This document shows, piece after piece, positions 21,367 through 31,617 of a DNA stretch of 37,913 bases. The notes under the pieces are model-generated. The model saw only the letters and a program-made list of their open reading frames with translations. It was not told where the DNA came from and did not search any database. Source of the stretch: Jeotgalicoccus psychrophilus DSM 19085 (GTDB lineage: Bacteria > Bacillota > Bacilli > Staphylococcales > Salinicoccaceae); NCBI RefSeq assembly GCF_000425845.1, contig NZ_AUEF01000020.1, forward strand, positions 1-37,913. Reading direction: 5' to 3'. Within the stretch, counting starts at the first letter, position 1; the number at the start of each line of letters is the position of its first letter. The position numbers and the translations under genes are program-made.

Positions 21367-22500
21367 TTAATATGTTCTAATCGGTAAAATTAACTGGACA
21401 ACTTCAGATGATTCACTCGGTGTAATAGTGAATGGTCTCATCGTGCCGAAGAATTCAATTGTTACTTCTTCATCCTGAATCGCACGGAGTGCTTCCATCA
21501 TATATTTTGAGTTGAATGAAATTTTAATGCCTTCGCCTTCGATAGCTGAAGCATTGATATCTTCATTTACCGTACCGACTTCCGGCGAGTTCGATGTTAA
21601 TTCTACATTGTTGTTATCCACAGTCATGCGGATAACATTATTACCGCCTTCACGTGCAAGCAATGAAACGCGGTCAATTGCATGGTAGAACTCAGAATTA
21701 TTAACGTTAACTTTTGTCTCGTAGTTTTCAGGGAACAGGCGGGATGTATCCGGATAGTTTCCTTCAAGCAAACGGGAAATAAAGCGCATGTTGCCGTAAG
21801 TGAAGAGCACCTGGTTCTGCGACAGATTAATTTCTACATCTTCTTCAGAGTCTGTAAGAATTTTGCTTAGCTCCGATAATGATTTACCTGGAATAATCGC
21901 ATTTGAAATTTCTGTGTTAAATGTTTTATCAAGCAGTCTTCTTAATGCAAGACGGTGAGAGTCTGTTGCAGTGAATGAAATATGATCTTCGTTAAAGTTC
22001 CAGTTAACACCAGTTAACACGGGACGTGTTTCAGATAATGAAACTGCGAAGTTAGTCTGGTTGATAATTGTTTTTAGTACTGCAGATGAAAGTACCAGGC
22101 TGTCAGCATCGTTAACTTCAGGCAGGAGAGGATATTGGTTTGAATCGTTCCCGCTTAAGTTGAATTCTGATTTTCCTGCGGTAATTTTAGTTTGGAAGTT
22201 ATCGTTTGTTTCCAAATCTACAAAATCACCGGAAAGTTTTTTAATAATGTCTACGAAGAAACGTCCTGTTAAAACGACTGAACCAGGTTCTTCGATTTCT
22301 AGAATTTCCTCATTATCAATTTCTGTTGGAATTGTAATCTCAATAGATATTTCCGAATCACTGCCGGTAAGTATCATTTGATCATCAGAGACATCGATTT
22401 TTATCCCGTTTAAAATTGGCAGTGTTGTTCTTGGTGAAATAGCTTTTAAACAATGATTTAATTGTTCGATAAAATATTGTCTTTTAATACTGATTTTCAT
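21367..22500 (-). CDS. dnaN: DNA polymerase III beta subunit (sliding clamp)
   Basis: The ring-shaped processivity clamp that holds polymerase III on DNA. The 377-residue product has the three-domain clamp pattern: NHCLKAISPRTTLPILNGIKI near 12, ETRPVLTGVNWNF near 155, FISRLLEGNYPDTSRLFPENY near 240, and the C terminus QLILPIRTY. The start chosen is the ATG at 22500, with AAGGAG 9 nt upstream, rather than an in-frame TTG 6 bp earlier. It follows dnaA across a 170-bp gap that holds the unwinding half of the origin. Confidence 0.98.
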   Translation of the reverse strand: MKISIKRQYFIEQLNHCLKAISPRTTLPILNGIKIDVSDDQMILTGSDSEISIEITIPTEIDNEEILEIEEPGSVVLTGRFFVDIIKKLSGDFVDLETNDNFQTKITAGKSEFNLSGNDSNQYPLLPEVNDADSLVLSSAVLKTIINQTNFAVSLSETRPVLTGVNWNFNEDHISFTATDSHRLALRRLLDKTFNTEISNAIIPGKSLSELSKILTDSEEDVEINLSQNQVLFTYGNMRFISRLLEGNYPDTSRLFPENYETKVNVNNSEFYHAIDRVSLLAREGGNNVIRMTVDNNNVELTSNSPEVGTVNEDINASAIEGEGIKISFNSKYMMEALRAIQDEEVTIEFFGTMRPFTITPSESSEVVQLILPIRTY

Positions 22501-22511
22501 AAGCAAGTACT

Positions 22512-22660
22512 CCTTATTTAATAGATATATAGTATATAAAATAATAGTAATAATAGTAGGCCTTGTGGATATGTGGAAAACTGCACTGAAACTATACGCA
22601 CTAAGTTATCCACATGTGTACAAAGTGTTGACTACAGTGTAACATTTATCCACAGTATTC
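22512..22660. other. oriC: oriC, unwinding half (dnaA-dnaN interval)
   Basis: Going from dnaN toward dnaA, this holds an AT-rich stretch (22512-22541). Six DnaA-trio-like triplets follow, TAATAGTAATAATAGTAG at 22542-22559, then a short GC block (GGCC). DnaA boxes come next: TGTGGATAT at 22564-22572, TGTGGAAAA at 22572-22580, and perfect TTATCCACA at 22606-22614 and 22646-22654. Trios next to a GC block and a DnaA box are the basal unwinding layout described for B. subtilis, so strand opening should occur on the dnaN side of this interval. Confidence 0.88.
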
Positions 22661-22670
22661 ACATTAGTTT

Positions 22671-24023
22671 TTAATTCAGCTTATTCTCGATTTCCTTCAA
22701 TTCATCTTTGAATAACTCATCTTCTGAAACAAGCCTCGAAATTTTCTCATGTGCGTGAATTACAGTCGTGTGATCACGGCCGCCGAAGACTTCTCCAATT
22801 TTAGGCAGAGAGTTGTCCGTCAGTTCGCGTGACAGGTACATTGCCACGTGTCTTGGGAAGGCGATGGACTTTGTTCTTTTTTTAGAGCCGAGTTCGTCGA
22901 TATGAATGCCGTAGTACTCACTGACAGCAACCTGGATATCGTGTATTGTCATCCGCTTCGATTTCGTTGTAGTGACAAGATCTTTCAGCGCTTCAGAGAC
23001 AACTTCAGGAGTCATCGGCTGATTCGAAATTTTAGCATATGCTGCAACGCGTGTCAGTGCACCTTCCAGTTCACGGATATTCGTATGAATGTGGTTTGCA
23101 ATGTAGATCATTGCTTCATTTGGAATCTCTACATTTTCTTCTTCACATTTTTTACGCAGAATCGCAATTCTTGTTTCAAGGTCAGGGGGTGTGACATCAG
23201 TCATTAAGCCCCATTCAAAACGCGAGCGGAGACGGTCTTCAAGTGTTGGAATTTCTTTTGGAGTCCGGTCGCTTGAAATAACAATCTGTTTATCATTTTC
23301 ATGCAGCGAGTTAAACGTGTGGAAAAATTCTTCCTGAGTTGACTCTTTACCTGCTAAAAATTGAATGTCATCAATTAAAAGTACATCGACATTGCGGTAC
23401 TTGTTGCGGAACTGTTCAGTTTTATTATCGCGTATCGAGTTGATGAACTCATTTGTAAATTTTTCACTCGATAAATAAACCACTTTCGCATTTGGACGAT
23501 GCTCCAGCACGTAGTTGCCGATTGCGTGCATTAAATGCGTTTTTCCGAGACCGACGCCGCCGTATATAAACAGCGGGTTGTATGCTTTCGCAGGCGCTTC
23601 CGCTACAGCGAGAGAAGCGGCATGGGAGAAGCGGTTGCCGTTGCCGATAACAAACGTATCAAATGTATGCTGTGCATTTAATGCATGTTTAACAGGCAAA
23701 TTCATTGCCTCATCTGCCTCATCGCTGTTTTTATCAGCTGATTTACTGCGCGCCGTTGCTGAGTTATTCAGTTTCTCGTCCTGAAAGACGATTTTAACTG
23801 AAACTTTTTCACCGATGGCGCTGTAGATGCTCTTCTCAATCAATGTTAAATATTTTTCGGACAGCCAGCCCTGCTGGAATTCATTATCCGCTTTAACGAT
23901 AGCATCGGTGCTATTTAAATCGATCAGTTTGGTATCTTTGAACCAAGTTTGAAAACTGACGGTAGGGATGTTCTCACTGATGTTTTCAAGAACATTTTCC
24001 CAAATACTATTTAAACTGCTCAT
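22671..24023 (-). CDS. dnaA: Chromosomal replication initiator DnaA
   Basis: An AAA+ protein that binds DnaA boxes and opens oriC. The 450-residue product has domain I (1-80, [21 protein letters not shown]) and a variable linker (about 85-115). Walker [10 protein letters not shown] is at 155-163 and Walker [13 protein letters not shown] near 212. The C-terminal DNA-binding domain has the signature [15 protein letters not shown] near 414. AAAGGAAA lies 4-5 nt before the ATG. It is flanked on both sides by DnaA boxes, and a box just downstream of its promoter predicts autorepression. Confidence 0.99.
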   Translation of the reverse strand: MSSLNSIWENVLENISENIPTVSFQTWFKDTKLIDLNSTDAIVKADNEFQQGWLSEKYLTLIEKSIYSAIGEKVSVKIVFQDEKLNNSATARSKSADKNSDEADEAMNLPVKHALNAQHTFDTFVIGNGNRFSHAASLAVAEAPAKAYNPLFIYGGVGLGKTHLMHAIGNYVLEHRPNAKVVYLSSEKFTNEFINSIRDNKTEQFRNKYRNVDVLLIDDIQFLAGKESTQEEFFHTFNSLHENDKQIVISSDRTPKEIPTLEDRLRSRFEWGLMTDVTPPDLETRIAILRKKCEEENVEIPNEAMIYIANHIHTNIRELEGALTRVAAYAKISNQPMTPEVVSEALKDLVTTTKSKRMTIHDIQVAVSEYYGIHIDELGSKKRTKSIAFPRHVAMYLSRELTDNSLPKIGEVFGGRDHTTVIHAHEKISRLVSEDELFKDELKEIENKLN

Positions 24024-24049
24024 AAAATTTTCCTTTCTTATTCACATAT

Positions 24050-24320
24050 AACAGCCTGTGGATAACTGATATGCACAGCTGTAGATAAGTTATGCACATG
24101 TTATACACATTCTGTGGATAACTATATGGTTGCCGTTACTTATCCACAACGATATGGGTAGAATTATAACGGATTTCACTATACATATCAATAGCTGTAA
24201 GACTTATGCACATAATTAACACTTTTCCACAAAGTTTTGCCTACAGGTTGTGGATTTGTGGGGAAACTCGTTTTAAAACTGTTGATAACTTTCTGTTGCA
24301 AAATAGTTATCCACATTTTA
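24050..24320. other. oriC: oriC, DnaA-box cluster upstream of dnaA
   Basis: This part of the 436-bp dnaA-rpmH gap holds many DnaA boxes. Perfect ones are at 24057-24065 and 24113-24121 (reverse) and at 24140-24148 and 24307-24315 (forward). One-mismatch boxes are at 24090-24098, 24101-24109, 24204-24212 and 24223-24231, and a two-mismatch box (AAATCCACA) is at 24249-24257, reverse. Together with the dnaA-dnaN boxes this makes a bipartite origin like that of B. subtilis. The boxes face both ways, and there is no clear AT-rich trio array on this side. Confidence 0.9.
24163..24191 (-). promoter_or_regulatory. dnaA promoter
   Basis: Minus-strand TTGATA at 24186-24191, a 17-bp spacer and perfect TATAAT at 24163-24168. 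A perfect DnaA box at 24140-24148 lies just downstream of the expected start of transcription, a good position for autorepression. Confidence 0.75.
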
Positions 24321-24365
24321 TTATTGATTTACAGATCTCTCATAGAAGGAATCTAAAATAAAAAG

Positions 24366-24394
24366 TTGAAAAGACAGCCTATTTTTGGTATTCT
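24366..24394 (+). promoter_or_regulatory. rpmH promoter
   Basis: TTGAAA at 24366-24371, a 17-bp spacer and TATTCT at 24389-24394, 66 bp upstream of the rpmH start. It is the first rightward promoter after the origin. Confidence 0.55.
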
Positions 24395-24459
24395 TTAATA
24401 GTTGCAATTCTAAGAGAAGATAAAAACAGAGATATATATTTATAACGGAGGTGTCATTA

Positions 24460-24597
24460 ATGGTAAAACGTACCTATCAACCGAATAAACGTAAACGTGC
24501 AAAAGTACACGGTTTCCGTGAGAGAATGAGTACTAAAAACGGACGCAAAGTTCTTGCACGCCGTAGAAGAAAAGGAAGAAAAGTTCTTTCTGCATAA
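24460..24597 (+). CDS. rpmH: 50S ribosomal protein L34
   Basis: A very basic 45-residue protein of the large ribosomal subunit. The translation begins [19 protein letters not shown] and ends [12 protein letters not shown], the L34 pattern with RTYQPNK and the [14 protein letters not shown] segment. ACGGAGG lies about 8 nt before the ATG. It is the first gene on the right side of oriC, as in nearly all bacteria, and is closed by a terminator. Confidence 0.98.
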   Translation: MVKRTYQPNKRKRAKVHGFRERMSTKNGRKVLARRRRKGRKVLSA

Positions 24598-24602
24598 CCA
24601 TT

Positions 24603-24633
24603 AGATCATCTGACGAGGATGATCTTTTTTTTT
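24603..24633 (+). terminator. rpmH intrinsic terminator
   Basis: AGATCATC pairs with GATGATCT around a short loop (CTGACGAG region) and runs into nine Ts. It separates rpmH from rnpA, which has its own promoter. Confidence 0.88.
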
Positions 24634-24673
24634 GCGCCAATACTGGATGTTTTATAAAACTGGTGCTTTTTAG

Positions 24674-24679
24674 TATAAT
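24674..24679 (+). promoter_or_regulatory. Probable -10 box for the rnpA operon
   Basis: A perfect TATAAT lies 30 bp upstream of the rnpA start, with a TTTATA-like -35 region 17 bp before it. It follows the rpmH terminator and would drive rnpA-jag-mnmE-mnmG-rsmG-noc. Confidence 0.5.
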
Positions 24680-24709
24680 AATTAATCATAGATATGAAAG
24701 AGCGTAATA

Positions 24710-25048
24710 ATGATGAAAAAGCGATATAGAATTAAAAAAGAAAAAGATTTTAAATTGATTTTTAAACGAGGGAAATCGTATGCCAACAGGCAGTTTGTCG
24801 TGTATTTAAGAGACAACGATGAAATACCTCATCTCCGGCTTGGCATCAGTGTGTCCAAAAAACTTGGTAACGCCGTGAAAAGAAACCAGATAAAACGACG
24901 CGTCCGTGCATTTTATCAGCATCACAAAACAGAGTTAAAACCGCGAGAGTATGTAGTTATCGCACGAAATCCTGTCAAAGATATGAATTATCACGAGATG
25001 GAAAAATCATTATTGCATGTCTTAAAAATCGCGAAATGTATTAAATAA
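24710..25048 (+). CDS. rnpA: Ribonuclease P protein component
   Basis: The protein partner of the RNase P ribozyme, which trims the 5' ends of pre-tRNAs. The 112-residue basic product shows [21 protein letters not shown] at the start and the signature [18 protein letters not shown] near 55, followed by [10 protein letters not shown]. The start is uncertain between two consecutive ATGs at 24710 and 24713, and the ribosome site is weak (AAAGAG). jag follows after 15 bp; yidC/spoIIIJ, which lies between rnpA and jag in Bacillus, is absent, as in staphylococci. Confidence 0.96.
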   Translation: MMKKRYRIKKEKDFKLIFKRGKSYANRQFVVYLRDNDEIPHLRLGISVSKKLGNAVKRNQIKRRVRAFYQHHKTELKPREYVVIARNPVKDMNYHEMEKSLLHVLKIAKCIK

Positions 25049-25063
25049 TACGGGGGTAGTATT

Positions 25064-25888
25064 ATGTACAGGGTTTATACTGAGAAGACAGTAGATGAAG
25101 CAGTTGCAAAAGGATTACACGAGCTTGGCGTAACTGAAGACGATATTAAGATTGAAGTGATCGACGGCGGAAGCGGCGGATTTTTAGGTTTTGGCAAACG
25201 CGATGCAGAAGTTCAGCTGACAGTCATTAATCCGGAACTGAAAACATATGGTTCTATTGAAGCGATGATTGAAGAGAGAACTGAACATGTTCAAAAAGAA
25301 CCGGTACAGATACAGCCCAGAGAGGTGCAGGAACCTGAAGAAGAGACAATAGAGACTGAAGTTTCTGAAACACCTGTCACTCAAAAACCGGCAGCAGAAG
25401 CAGAGTTTGAAGACGAGCATACGGTGTATGAATCTCCTATTAATAGTGCAGCGGAGGATACGGCAAATTATATTTCCCGTGTCGTTCATGAAATGAATAT
25501 TCCAAACGACACTGAGATCAGTATAAAAGATACGACGGTGACGATTGAATTTCACGCAGAGCTTGCAGCTAAAATTATCGGCAAGCGCGGACAGACTTTA
25601 AATGCACTGCAGGAACTCGCACAAAATTACTTCAATACAATATATAAAAGCTACGGTACAGTATTCCTCGATGTGGAAGATTACCGTGAAAAACGCCGTG
25701 AAACGCTGGAGAGCCTCGCGGTGAATATGGCGAAAAAAGCAATGCGTACGGACGGCCCGGTTAAAATGGAGCCGATGCCTTCTTTCGAACGTAAAACAAT
25801 GCACCACGTCTTAAGCAGAATGAAAAATATTGAGACGTCTTCAGAAGGACGGGAACCGAACCGCTACGTCGTTATTACTAAGAAATAA
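25064..25888 (+). CDS. jag: RNA-binding protein Jag/KhpB
   Basis: An RNA-binding protein with three domains: Jag-N (residues 1-50, with [15 protein letters not shown]), a type II KH domain near 125-200 ([20 protein letters not shown]) and an R3H domain at the C terminus ([18 protein letters not shown] to [12 protein letters not shown]). An acidic linker of about 65 residues separates the first two. In other Firmicutes Jag/KhpB works with KhpA on cell division and elongation. GGGGG lies about 7 nt before the ATG. The 274-residue length is somewhat longer than B. subtilis Jag because of the linker. Confidence 0.94.
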   Translation: MYRVYTEKTVDEAVAKGLHELGVTEDDIKIEVIDGGSGGFLGFGKRDAEVQLTVINPELKTYGSIEAMIEERTEHVQKEPVQIQPREVQEPEEETIETEVSETPVTQKPAAEAEFEDEHTVYESPINSAAEDTANYISRVVHEMNIPNDTEISIKDTTVTIEFHAELAAKIIGKRGQTLNALQELAQNYFNTIYKSYGTVFLDVEDYREKRRETLESLAVNMAKKAMRTDGPVKMEPMPSFERKTMHHVLSRMKNIETSSEGREPNRYVVITKK

Positions 25889-25901
25889 AGGAGTTTTTAA
25901 T

Positions 25902-27278
25902 ATGCAATTTGAAACGATCTCAAGCATCTCCACACCAGTCGGTGAAGGGGCGATTGCTATCGTTCGTTTATCAGGTGAAGATGCGATTGAAATTGCAGAC
26001 CGTCTGTATAAAGGTGCGAAAACTTTAAGTGACACAGATTCCCACACGATTAACTACGGGCATATCATCGATCCGAAAACCGGAGAAACGGTTGAGGAGG
26101 TAATGGTGGCATTAATGCGTGCACCGAAGACTTACACGAGAGAAGACATCGTGGAAATTAATTGCCACGGCGGAATTCACACAGTGAACCGCGTACTGCA
26201 GCTGACGTTAAACAACGGCGCCAGAATGGCGGAACCCGGGGAATTTACGAAACGCGCATTTTTAAATGGACGGGTAGACTTATCACAGGCGGAAGCGGTA
26301 ATGGATTTTATCCGCGCGAAAACGAATCAGGCATCAAAAGTTGCGAACCAGCAAGTGCAGGGACGCTTAAAAACTTATATTGAAGAGCTTCGCCAGAGCA
26401 TTTTAAACATTCTTGCACAGGTTGAAGTAAACATCGACTACCCGGAATACGATGATGTTGAAGAAGCGACGACATCATTTCTATTATCGGAAGCGAAAAA
26501 AATAAATGAAAATATTGATGCATTGCTGAAATCGAGTTCTGAAGGCCGTATTTTACGCGAAGGTTTAAGCACGGTTATCGTCGGCAAGCCGAATGTTGGT
26601 AAAAGTTCTTTATTGAACTACTTAATTCAGGATAATAAAGCGATCGTTACTGAAGTGGCAGGTACGACACGCGATATTTTAGAAGAATACGTTAACGTTA
26701 ACGGTATTCCTTTAAAACTCGTCGATACCGCAGGTATTCGTGAAACGGATGATATCGTTGAAAAAATCGGTGTGGAACGTTCACGGGAAGCACTTAAAGG
26801 CGCGGAACTGATTTTATATGTGATGAATAACAACGAAGAACTGACACCGGAAGATATTGAATTGCTGGAGTCAGTAGACGATAAAAAAGTAATCGGGATT
26901 GTGAATAAGCTCGATCTTGATAACAAACTGAATCTTAACTATCTGGAAGAACATTTTAAAATACCATTAATTAAAACATCTATTATAAATGGTGAGGGCG
27001 TCGACGAGCTGGAAAATGAAATTCAAGCGATGTTTTTCGACGGCAGCCTGTCATCGACGGATTCGACATATGTATCGAACAACCGTCACATTAATTTGCT
27101 TGAGCAGGCAAAAGTATCGATTGAAGATGCGATATCTTCGGCAGCTATGGATGTGCCGGTGGATATTATTCAGATCGATCTCCTAAAAACATGGGAACTG
27201 CTTGGTGAAGTTATCGGTGAAGACGTCTCGGAACAATTAATAGATAAACTCTTTAGACAATTCTGTCTAGGAAAGTAA
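25902..27278 (+). CDS. mnmE: tRNA modification GTPase MnmE
   Basis: With MnmG it makes the 5-carboxymethylaminomethyl group on wobble uridine 34 of certain tRNAs. The 458-residue product has the N-terminal tetrahydrofolate-binding domain (1-118), a helical domain, and the inserted GTPase domain with G1 GKPNVGKSS at 228-236 and [10 protein letters not shown] near 280. The C-terminal FCLGK holds the essential cysteine. The start chosen is the ATG at 25902, with AAAGGAG about 8 nt upstream; the frame remains open upstream inside jag. mnmG follows 17 bp later. Confidence 0.98.
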   Translation: MQFETISSISTPVGEGAIAIVRLSGEDAIEIADRLYKGAKTLSDTDSHTINYGHIIDPKTGETVEEVMVALMRAPKTYTREDIVEINCHGGIHTVNRVLQLTLNNGARMAEPGEFTKRAFLNGRVDLSQAEAVMDFIRAKTNQASKVANQQVQGRLKTYIEELRQSILNILAQVEVNIDYPEYDDVEEATTSFLLSEAKKINENIDALLKSSSEGRILREGLSTVIVGKPNVGKSSLLNYLIQDNKAIVTEVAGTTRDILEEYVNVNGIPLKLVDTAGIRETDDIVEKIGVERSREALKGAELILYVMNNNEELTPEDIELLESVDDKKVIGIVNKLDLDNKLNLNYLEEHFKIPLIKTSIINGEGVDELENEIQAMFFDGSLSSTDSTYVSNNRHINLLEQAKVSIEDAISSAAMDVPVDIIQIDLLKTWELLGEVIGEDVSEQLIDKLFRQFCLGK

Positions 27279-27295
27279 ATACAGGAGGTTAAATA

Positions 27296-29179
27296 ATGAC
27301 CGGCAATATTAAATATGATGTGATAGTTATCGGAGCAGGTCACGCTGGTGTTGAAGCAGGGCTTGCAGCAAGCCGCAAAGGATTAAATACACTGATGCTG
27401 ACGATTAATTTGGATAACATCGCATTTATGCCATGTAACCCTTCTGTCGGCGGACCGGCAAAAGGAATTGTTGTGCGTGAAGTAGATGCGCTCGGCGGCC
27501 AGATGGCAAAAGTTATAGACAAAACTCACATTCAAATGCGGATGCTGAACACAGGTAAAGGACCAGCAGTCCGTGCACTCCGTGCACAGGCAGATAAAGT
27601 TCTTTATCAGCAGGAAATGAAATCACTGCTTGAGCAGGAACCGAATTTAGACATTTTACAAGGGCTCGTTGATGAACTCATTATAGAAGATGATGTCATT
27701 CGCGGTGTCAGAACGAATGTCGGCACAGTATACGATGCTGATGCAGTAATTATTACGACGGGAACATTCCTGCGCGGTGAAATTATTTTAGGCGACTTAA
27801 AATATTCAAGCGGACCGAATCATCAGATTCCGTCACTTGCACTCGCAGATCAGCTGAAAGATCTCGGCTTTGAAATTATCCGTTTTAAAACGGGCACACC
27901 GCCGCGCGTCAATGCGGATTCAATCGATTACTCGAAAACTGAAATTCAGCCCGGGGACGATGTTCCGCGCGCATTCAGTTTTGATACGACAGAATTCATT
28001 ATGGACCAGCTGCCATGCTGGTTAACATACACGTCTCAGGAAACACACGAAATTATTACAGCGAACCTTCATCTGTCTGCAATGTATTCAGGTGTAGTTC
28101 AGGGAACGGGCCCGAGATACTGCCCGTCAATCGAAGATAAGATTGTCCGTTTCAACGATAAACCGCGTCATCAGATTTTCCTTGAGCCGGAAGGCCGTAA
28201 CACGAAAGAAGTTTACGTGCAGGGCTTATCAACGAGTATGCCGGAAAGCGTTCAGCGTGAAATGGTAAAGAGCATACCGGGGCTTGAAAATGCACGCATG
28301 ATGCGTGCAGGTTACGCAATTGAGTATGATGCATTAGTACCGACTCAGCTGTGGCCGACGCTTGAAACTAAGAAAATCAAAAATCTTTATACTGCAGGCC
28401 AGATTAACGGCACGAGCGGTTATGAGGAAGCGGCAGGCCAAGGATTAATCGCCGGAATTAACGCAGCGAATAACCTGCTTGGAAAAGAAGAGCTGATCTT
28501 AAGCCGTACAGATTCCTACATTGGTGTGCTGATTGACGATTTAGTCACGAAAGGCACAAATGAACCGTACCGTCTGTTAACATCTCGTGCAGAACACAGA
28601 CTGCTGCTCCGTCACGATAATGCAGATATCCGTTTGACTGAAATTGGTCATGACAACGGTCTGATCAGCGATGAGCGTCTGGCACGATACCATCAGAAAA
28701 AAGCAAACATTGATGCTGAGCTCGAGCGTCTGCAGAAAACGCGCATTAAACCGAATGAGCATACGCAGAATATCGTTGCTGAACATGGGGGCGCGGCCTT
28801 AAAAGATGGTATTTTAGCTGCGGACTTACTAAGACGTCCGGAGATGGATTATGCATCTATTATGGAAATATTAAACGAAGAAATTACACTGAATCAGGAA
28901 GAATACGAGCAAGTTGAAGTACAGATTAAATACGATGGTTATATAAAAAAATCATTACAGCAAGTCGATAAGATGAAGCGTATGGAGAATAAGAAAATTC
29001 CTGAAAACATCGATTACGATGCGGTACACTCACTGGCAACAGAAGCGCGCATGAAGCTGAAAGAAGTTAAGCCGCTGAACATCGCTCAGGCATCACGTAT
29101 TTCAGGCGTAAATCCTGCAGATACTTCAATTCTTTTAGTCTATATCGAGCAAGGTAATGTGAAAAGGGTAGAATCATGA
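27296..29179 (+). CDS. mnmG: tRNA uridine 5-carboxymethylaminomethyl modification enzyme MnmG
   Basis: The FAD-dependent partner of MnmE (also called GidA). The 627-residue product has the FAD-binding motif [10 protein letters not shown] at 13-22. The conserved [11 protein letters not shown] segment lies near 47, PCWLTYT near 240 with a catalytic cysteine, and [23 protein letters not shown] near 368. AGGAGG lies 8 nt before the ATG. It overlaps rsmG by 4 bp (ATGA), so the two are coupled in the mnmE-mnmG-rsmG run. Confidence 0.98.
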   Translation: MTGNIKYDVIVIGAGHAGVEAGLAASRKGLNTLMLTINLDNIAFMPCNPSVGGPAKGIVVREVDALGGQMAKVIDKTHIQMRMLNTGKGPAVRALRAQADKVLYQQEMKSLLEQEPNLDILQGLVDELIIEDDVIRGVRTNVGTVYDADAVIITTGTFLRGEIILGDLKYSSGPNHQIPSLALADQLKDLGFEIIRFKTGTPPRVNADSIDYSKTEIQPGDDVPRAFSFDTTEFIMDQLPCWLTYTSQETHEIITANLHLSAMYSGVVQGTGPRYCPSIEDKIVRFNDKPRHQIFLEPEGRNTKEVYVQGLSTSMPESVQREMVKSIPGLENARMMRAGYAIEYDALVPTQLWPTLETKKIKNLYTAGQINGTSGYEEAAGQGLIAGINAANNLLGKEELILSRTDSYIGVLIDDLVTKGTNEPYRLLTSRAEHRLLLRHDNADIRLTEIGHDNGLISDERLARYHQKKANIDAELERLQKTRIKPNEHTQNIVAEHGGAALKDGILAADLLRRPEMDYASIMEILNEEITLNQEEYEQVEVQIKYDGYIKKSLQQVDKMKRMENKKIPENIDYDAVHSLATEARMKLKEVKPLNIAQASRISGVNPADTSILLVYIEQGNVKRVES

Positions 29180-29895
29180 AAGAAATAGAATTTATAAATG
29201 CATTGAAAGACCAGGGAATTGAGCTGTCGGAAAAACAAATCGGACAGTTCAATACCTATTACAAAATGCTTGTCGAATGGAATGAAAAAATTAACTTAAC
29301 TGCTGTAACTGAACAGGAAGAAGTATATTTAAAACACTTCTACGACTCGATTACACCGTTATTTTATGCGGACATTGAAGAAGGTGCGAGCCTTTGCGAC
29401 GTCGGTGCGGGTGCTGGTTTCCCGAGCATCCCGATGAAAATTATCCGTCCGGACTTAAAAATTACAATCGTTGATTCTTTAAATAAGCGTATTAATTTTT
29501 TAAATGAATTAACTGCAGCCCTCGGACTCGATAAAATTCGCCTCGTGCATGACAGAGCGGAAATATTCGGTAATCATAAAGCGGATGCGAGACATATGTT
29601 CGATGTGGTAACAGCGCGTGCTGTTGCACAGCTGAACGTCTTATCTGAATTATGCCTGCCGCTTGTCCGTACGGGCGGTCAGTTTATCGTCATGAAAGGT
29701 AAAAAAGCGCAGCAAGAACTCGACGAGAGTAAATTTGCGCTGGACCTGCTCGGCGGAGAACTGACAAAAGTTCACCAGCTGTCATTGCCAAAAGAAGAAA
29801 GCGACCGTTACATTATGATTATCGATAAAAAACGTAAAACACCTAAGAAGTATCCGCGTAAACCGGGTACACCTAATAAATCCCCATTAAAATAA
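29176..29895 (+). CDS. rsmG: 16S rRNA (guanine-527-N7)-methyltransferase
   Basis: Methylates G527 of 16S rRNA using S-adenosylmethionine (older name GidB). The 239-residue product has the SAM-binding motif [16 protein letters not shown] near 75, followed by [32 protein letters not shown] near 145 and the end-region [21 protein letters not shown] are also typical. Its ATG overlaps the mnmG stop. noc follows after 16 bp. Confidence 0.97.
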   Translation: MKEIEFINALKDQGIELSEKQIGQFNTYYKMLVEWNEKINLTAVTEQEEVYLKHFYDSITPLFYADIEEGASLCDVGAGAGFPSIPMKIIRPDLKITIVDSLNKRINFLNELTAALGLDKIRLVHDRAEIFGNHKADARHMFDVVTARAVAQLNVLSELCLPLVRTGGQFIVMKGKKAQQELDESKFALDLLGGELTKVHQLSLPKEESDRYIMIIDKKRKTPKKYPRKPGTPNKSPLK

Positions 29896-29911
29896 AAGGG
29901 TGGTGGAATGT

Positions 29912-30724
29912 GTGAAAAAACCATTTTCAAAATTATTTAATCTTATAGATAAAAGCGAAACGCGCGCTGATGATGATTCTTTGGTTACCGTGCCGGTAGA
30001 ACACATCGTCCCGAACCAGTACCAGCCGCGTACTGTATTTAATCATCAGCGTATTGAGGAGCTCGCACATTCCATTAAAGCGCACGGGCTGCTGCAGCCG
30101 ATTACACTGCGTCCGATTGAAGAAGGCATGTATGAAATTATTGCAGGAGAACGCAGATTCAGAGCGTTAAAACATTTAGGCTATGAAGATACTCAGGCTA
30201 TCGTTAAATATTTAACAGATCAGGAATCGGCAGCGATTGCGCTGATTGAAAATATTCAGCGGGAGAATTTATCGAGTATCGAAGAAGCGAGAGCATACAA
30301 GCAGCTGCTGCAGATGGATGATATTACGCAGAAAGACCTTGCTGAAAGCATCGGCAAAAGCCAGTCGTTTATCGCTAATAAATTACGTCTGTTAAAACTG
30401 TCTAGCGACGTTATAACGGCGCTAGAAAAAGATGACATTACTGAAAGACACGCGCGGGCACTGCTTATACTGGATAACGATACCCAGTGCGACGTGTTGA
30501 AGAATATCGTTAAGGATAACCTGACGGTTAAAGAAACAGAACTTGCTGTGAAGAACCGTCAGAAGGTCCGTATCGAGCAGATTAACTTTAATGACGATGT
30601 AGCGTTTATGCTGAATGACTTTGAGCGTGATATTAAGAAACTGCAGGACAAAGGGATTGATGTGAACATCGAAACATCTGAAACCGAGGAGCTGCATGAA
30701 GTAACGATACGTATATACAAATAG
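29912..30724 (+). CDS. noc: Nucleoid occlusion protein Noc
   Basis: A ParB-family CTP-binding protein that spreads from NBS sites and keeps the division septum off the chromosome. The 270-residue product begins MKKPFSKLFNLIDK, an amphipathic stretch like the membrane-targeting helix of known Noc proteins. It has GERRFRALKHLGYE and IENIQRENLSSIEEA in the ParB N-terminal fold, and the helix-turn-helix TQKDLAESIGKSQSFIANKLRLLKL, then TERHARALL. The start chosen is the GTG at 29912, which gives the staphylococcal-like N terminus; a GTG at 29900 is also in frame. It is told apart from parB by the N terminus and by the KSQSFIANK recognition helix. Confidence 0.93.
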   Translation: MKKPFSKLFNLIDKSETRADDDSLVTVPVEHIVPNQYQPRTVFNHQRIEELAHSIKAHGLLQPITLRPIEEGMYEIIAGERRFRALKHLGYEDTQAIVKYLTDQESAAIALIENIQRENLSSIEEARAYKQLLQMDDITQKDLAESIGKSQSFIANKLRLLKLSSDVITALEKDDITERHARALLILDNDTQCDVLKNIVKDNLTVKETELAVKNRQKVRIEQINFNDDVAFMLNDFERDIKKLQDKGIDVNIETSETEELHEVTIRIYK

Positions 30725-30726
30725 TG

Positions 30727-30755
30727 CTCACACCTGACAGTGTGAGTTCTTTTTT
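30727..30755 (+). terminator. noc terminator
   Basis: CTCACAC pairs with GTGTGAG around a 6-nt loop and is followed by TTCTTTTTT. It closes the rnpA-to-noc operon right after the noc stop. Confidence 0.88.
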
Positions 30756-30758
30756 GAC

Positions 30759-30786
30759 TTACAAACAGAGACGTTGCTGTTATAAT
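30759..30786 (+). promoter_or_regulatory. parB promoter
   Basis: TTACAA at 30759-30764, a 16-bp spacer and perfect TATAAT at 30781-30786, 39 bp before the parB start. It would drive parB-mscS-DUF951-ychF. Confidence 0.6.
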
Positions 30787-30825
30787 TGAACTGTATTTTA
30801 ACTATGTAAAGTCGGTGAGTTTACA

Positions 30826-31599
30826 GTGGAAATTATAGAACTGTCTATTAAGGATATCCGCAAAAATCCATACCAGCCGAGGCAGACATTTGATGAAGAA
30901 AAACTGGAAGATTTAAAGAACAGTATTTTAATTCACGGTGTAATGCAGCCGGTCACTGTTAGAAAATCAGTGAAAGGCTATACGCTGGTTGCCGGGGAAC
31001 GGCGTCTCCGGGCAAGTAAGAGGGCGGGACTTTTGAAAATTCCAGCAATTATTACGGAAATGTCCGACAGGGAAATGATGGAACTTGCGATTATAGAAAA
31101 CCTGCAGCGTGAAGACTTAAGTGCACTTGAAGAAGCGGAAAGTTATAAAGAGCTTATGACTAAAGCAAAGCTGACGCAGGATGAACTATCGCAGCGGCTC
31201 GGCAAATCGAGATCCTATATTGCGAATATGCTGAGGCTGTTAAATTTGCCTCTGATGGTTAAGCGCGCAATGAACGAACAGAAACTGAGCAGTGCACACG
31301 GCAGAACACTGCTGTCTTTGAAAGAACCGCTCTTAATGGAACAGGTAGCCCGCGAGGCTATAGACAAAAACATGAGCGTGCGTGCGCTTGAAGCGTATGT
31401 AAAAACATTCGATAAAAAGAGAACAATTAAGAAAACAAGTAAAAAGCTGAAATTTCTGCAGGGCTATGAAAATCAGCTGAAAGAGCATTACGGTACAAAT
31501 GTGGAAATAAAAAAAGTGAAAAATAAAGGAATGATACAGCTGGAGTTTACATCGGAGGAAGAGTTTAAGAGAATCCTTCGGATGCTTCAGAAAAAATAA
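30826..31599 (+). CDS. parB: Chromosome partitioning protein ParB (Spo0J)
   Basis: A CTP-dependent clamp that loads at parS sites and recruits SMC to the origin region. The 257-residue product shows IRKNPYQPRQTFDEEKL near 10, GERRLRASKRAGL near 63, IENLQREDLSALEEAESYK near 90 and the helix-turn-helix TQDELSQRLGKSRSYIANMLRLLNL near 120. The start codon is GTG, with GGTGAG upstream. There is no soj/parA partner next to it, as in staphylococci, so chromosome partition here probably does not use the ParA gradient. Confidence 0.95.
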   Translation: MEIIELSIKDIRKNPYQPRQTFDEEKLEDLKNSILIHGVMQPVTVRKSVKGYTLVAGERRLRASKRAGLLKIPAIITEMSDREMMELAIIENLQREDLSALEEAESYKELMTKAKLTQDELSQRLGKSRSYIANMLRLLNLPLMVKRAMNEQKLSSAHGRTLLSLKEPLLMEQVAREAIDKNMSVRALEAYVKTFDKKRTIKKTSKKLKFLQGYENQLKEHYGTNVEIKKVKNKGMIQLEFTSEEEFKRILRMLQKK

Positions 31600-31617
31600 A
31601 GAAAGAGGCTTTAATTT

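Noticed and set aside
22501-22670. dnaN promoter
   Set aside because: Several partial -35 and -10 matches exist among the DnaA boxes, but none has both boxes and proper spacing. dnaN may be cotranscribed with dnaA.
25049-25063. Lost yidC/spoIIIJ gene between rnpA and jag
   Set aside because: The 15-bp gap leaves no remnant, and staphylococci also carry yidC elsewhere, so this is a family trait rather than a new deletion.
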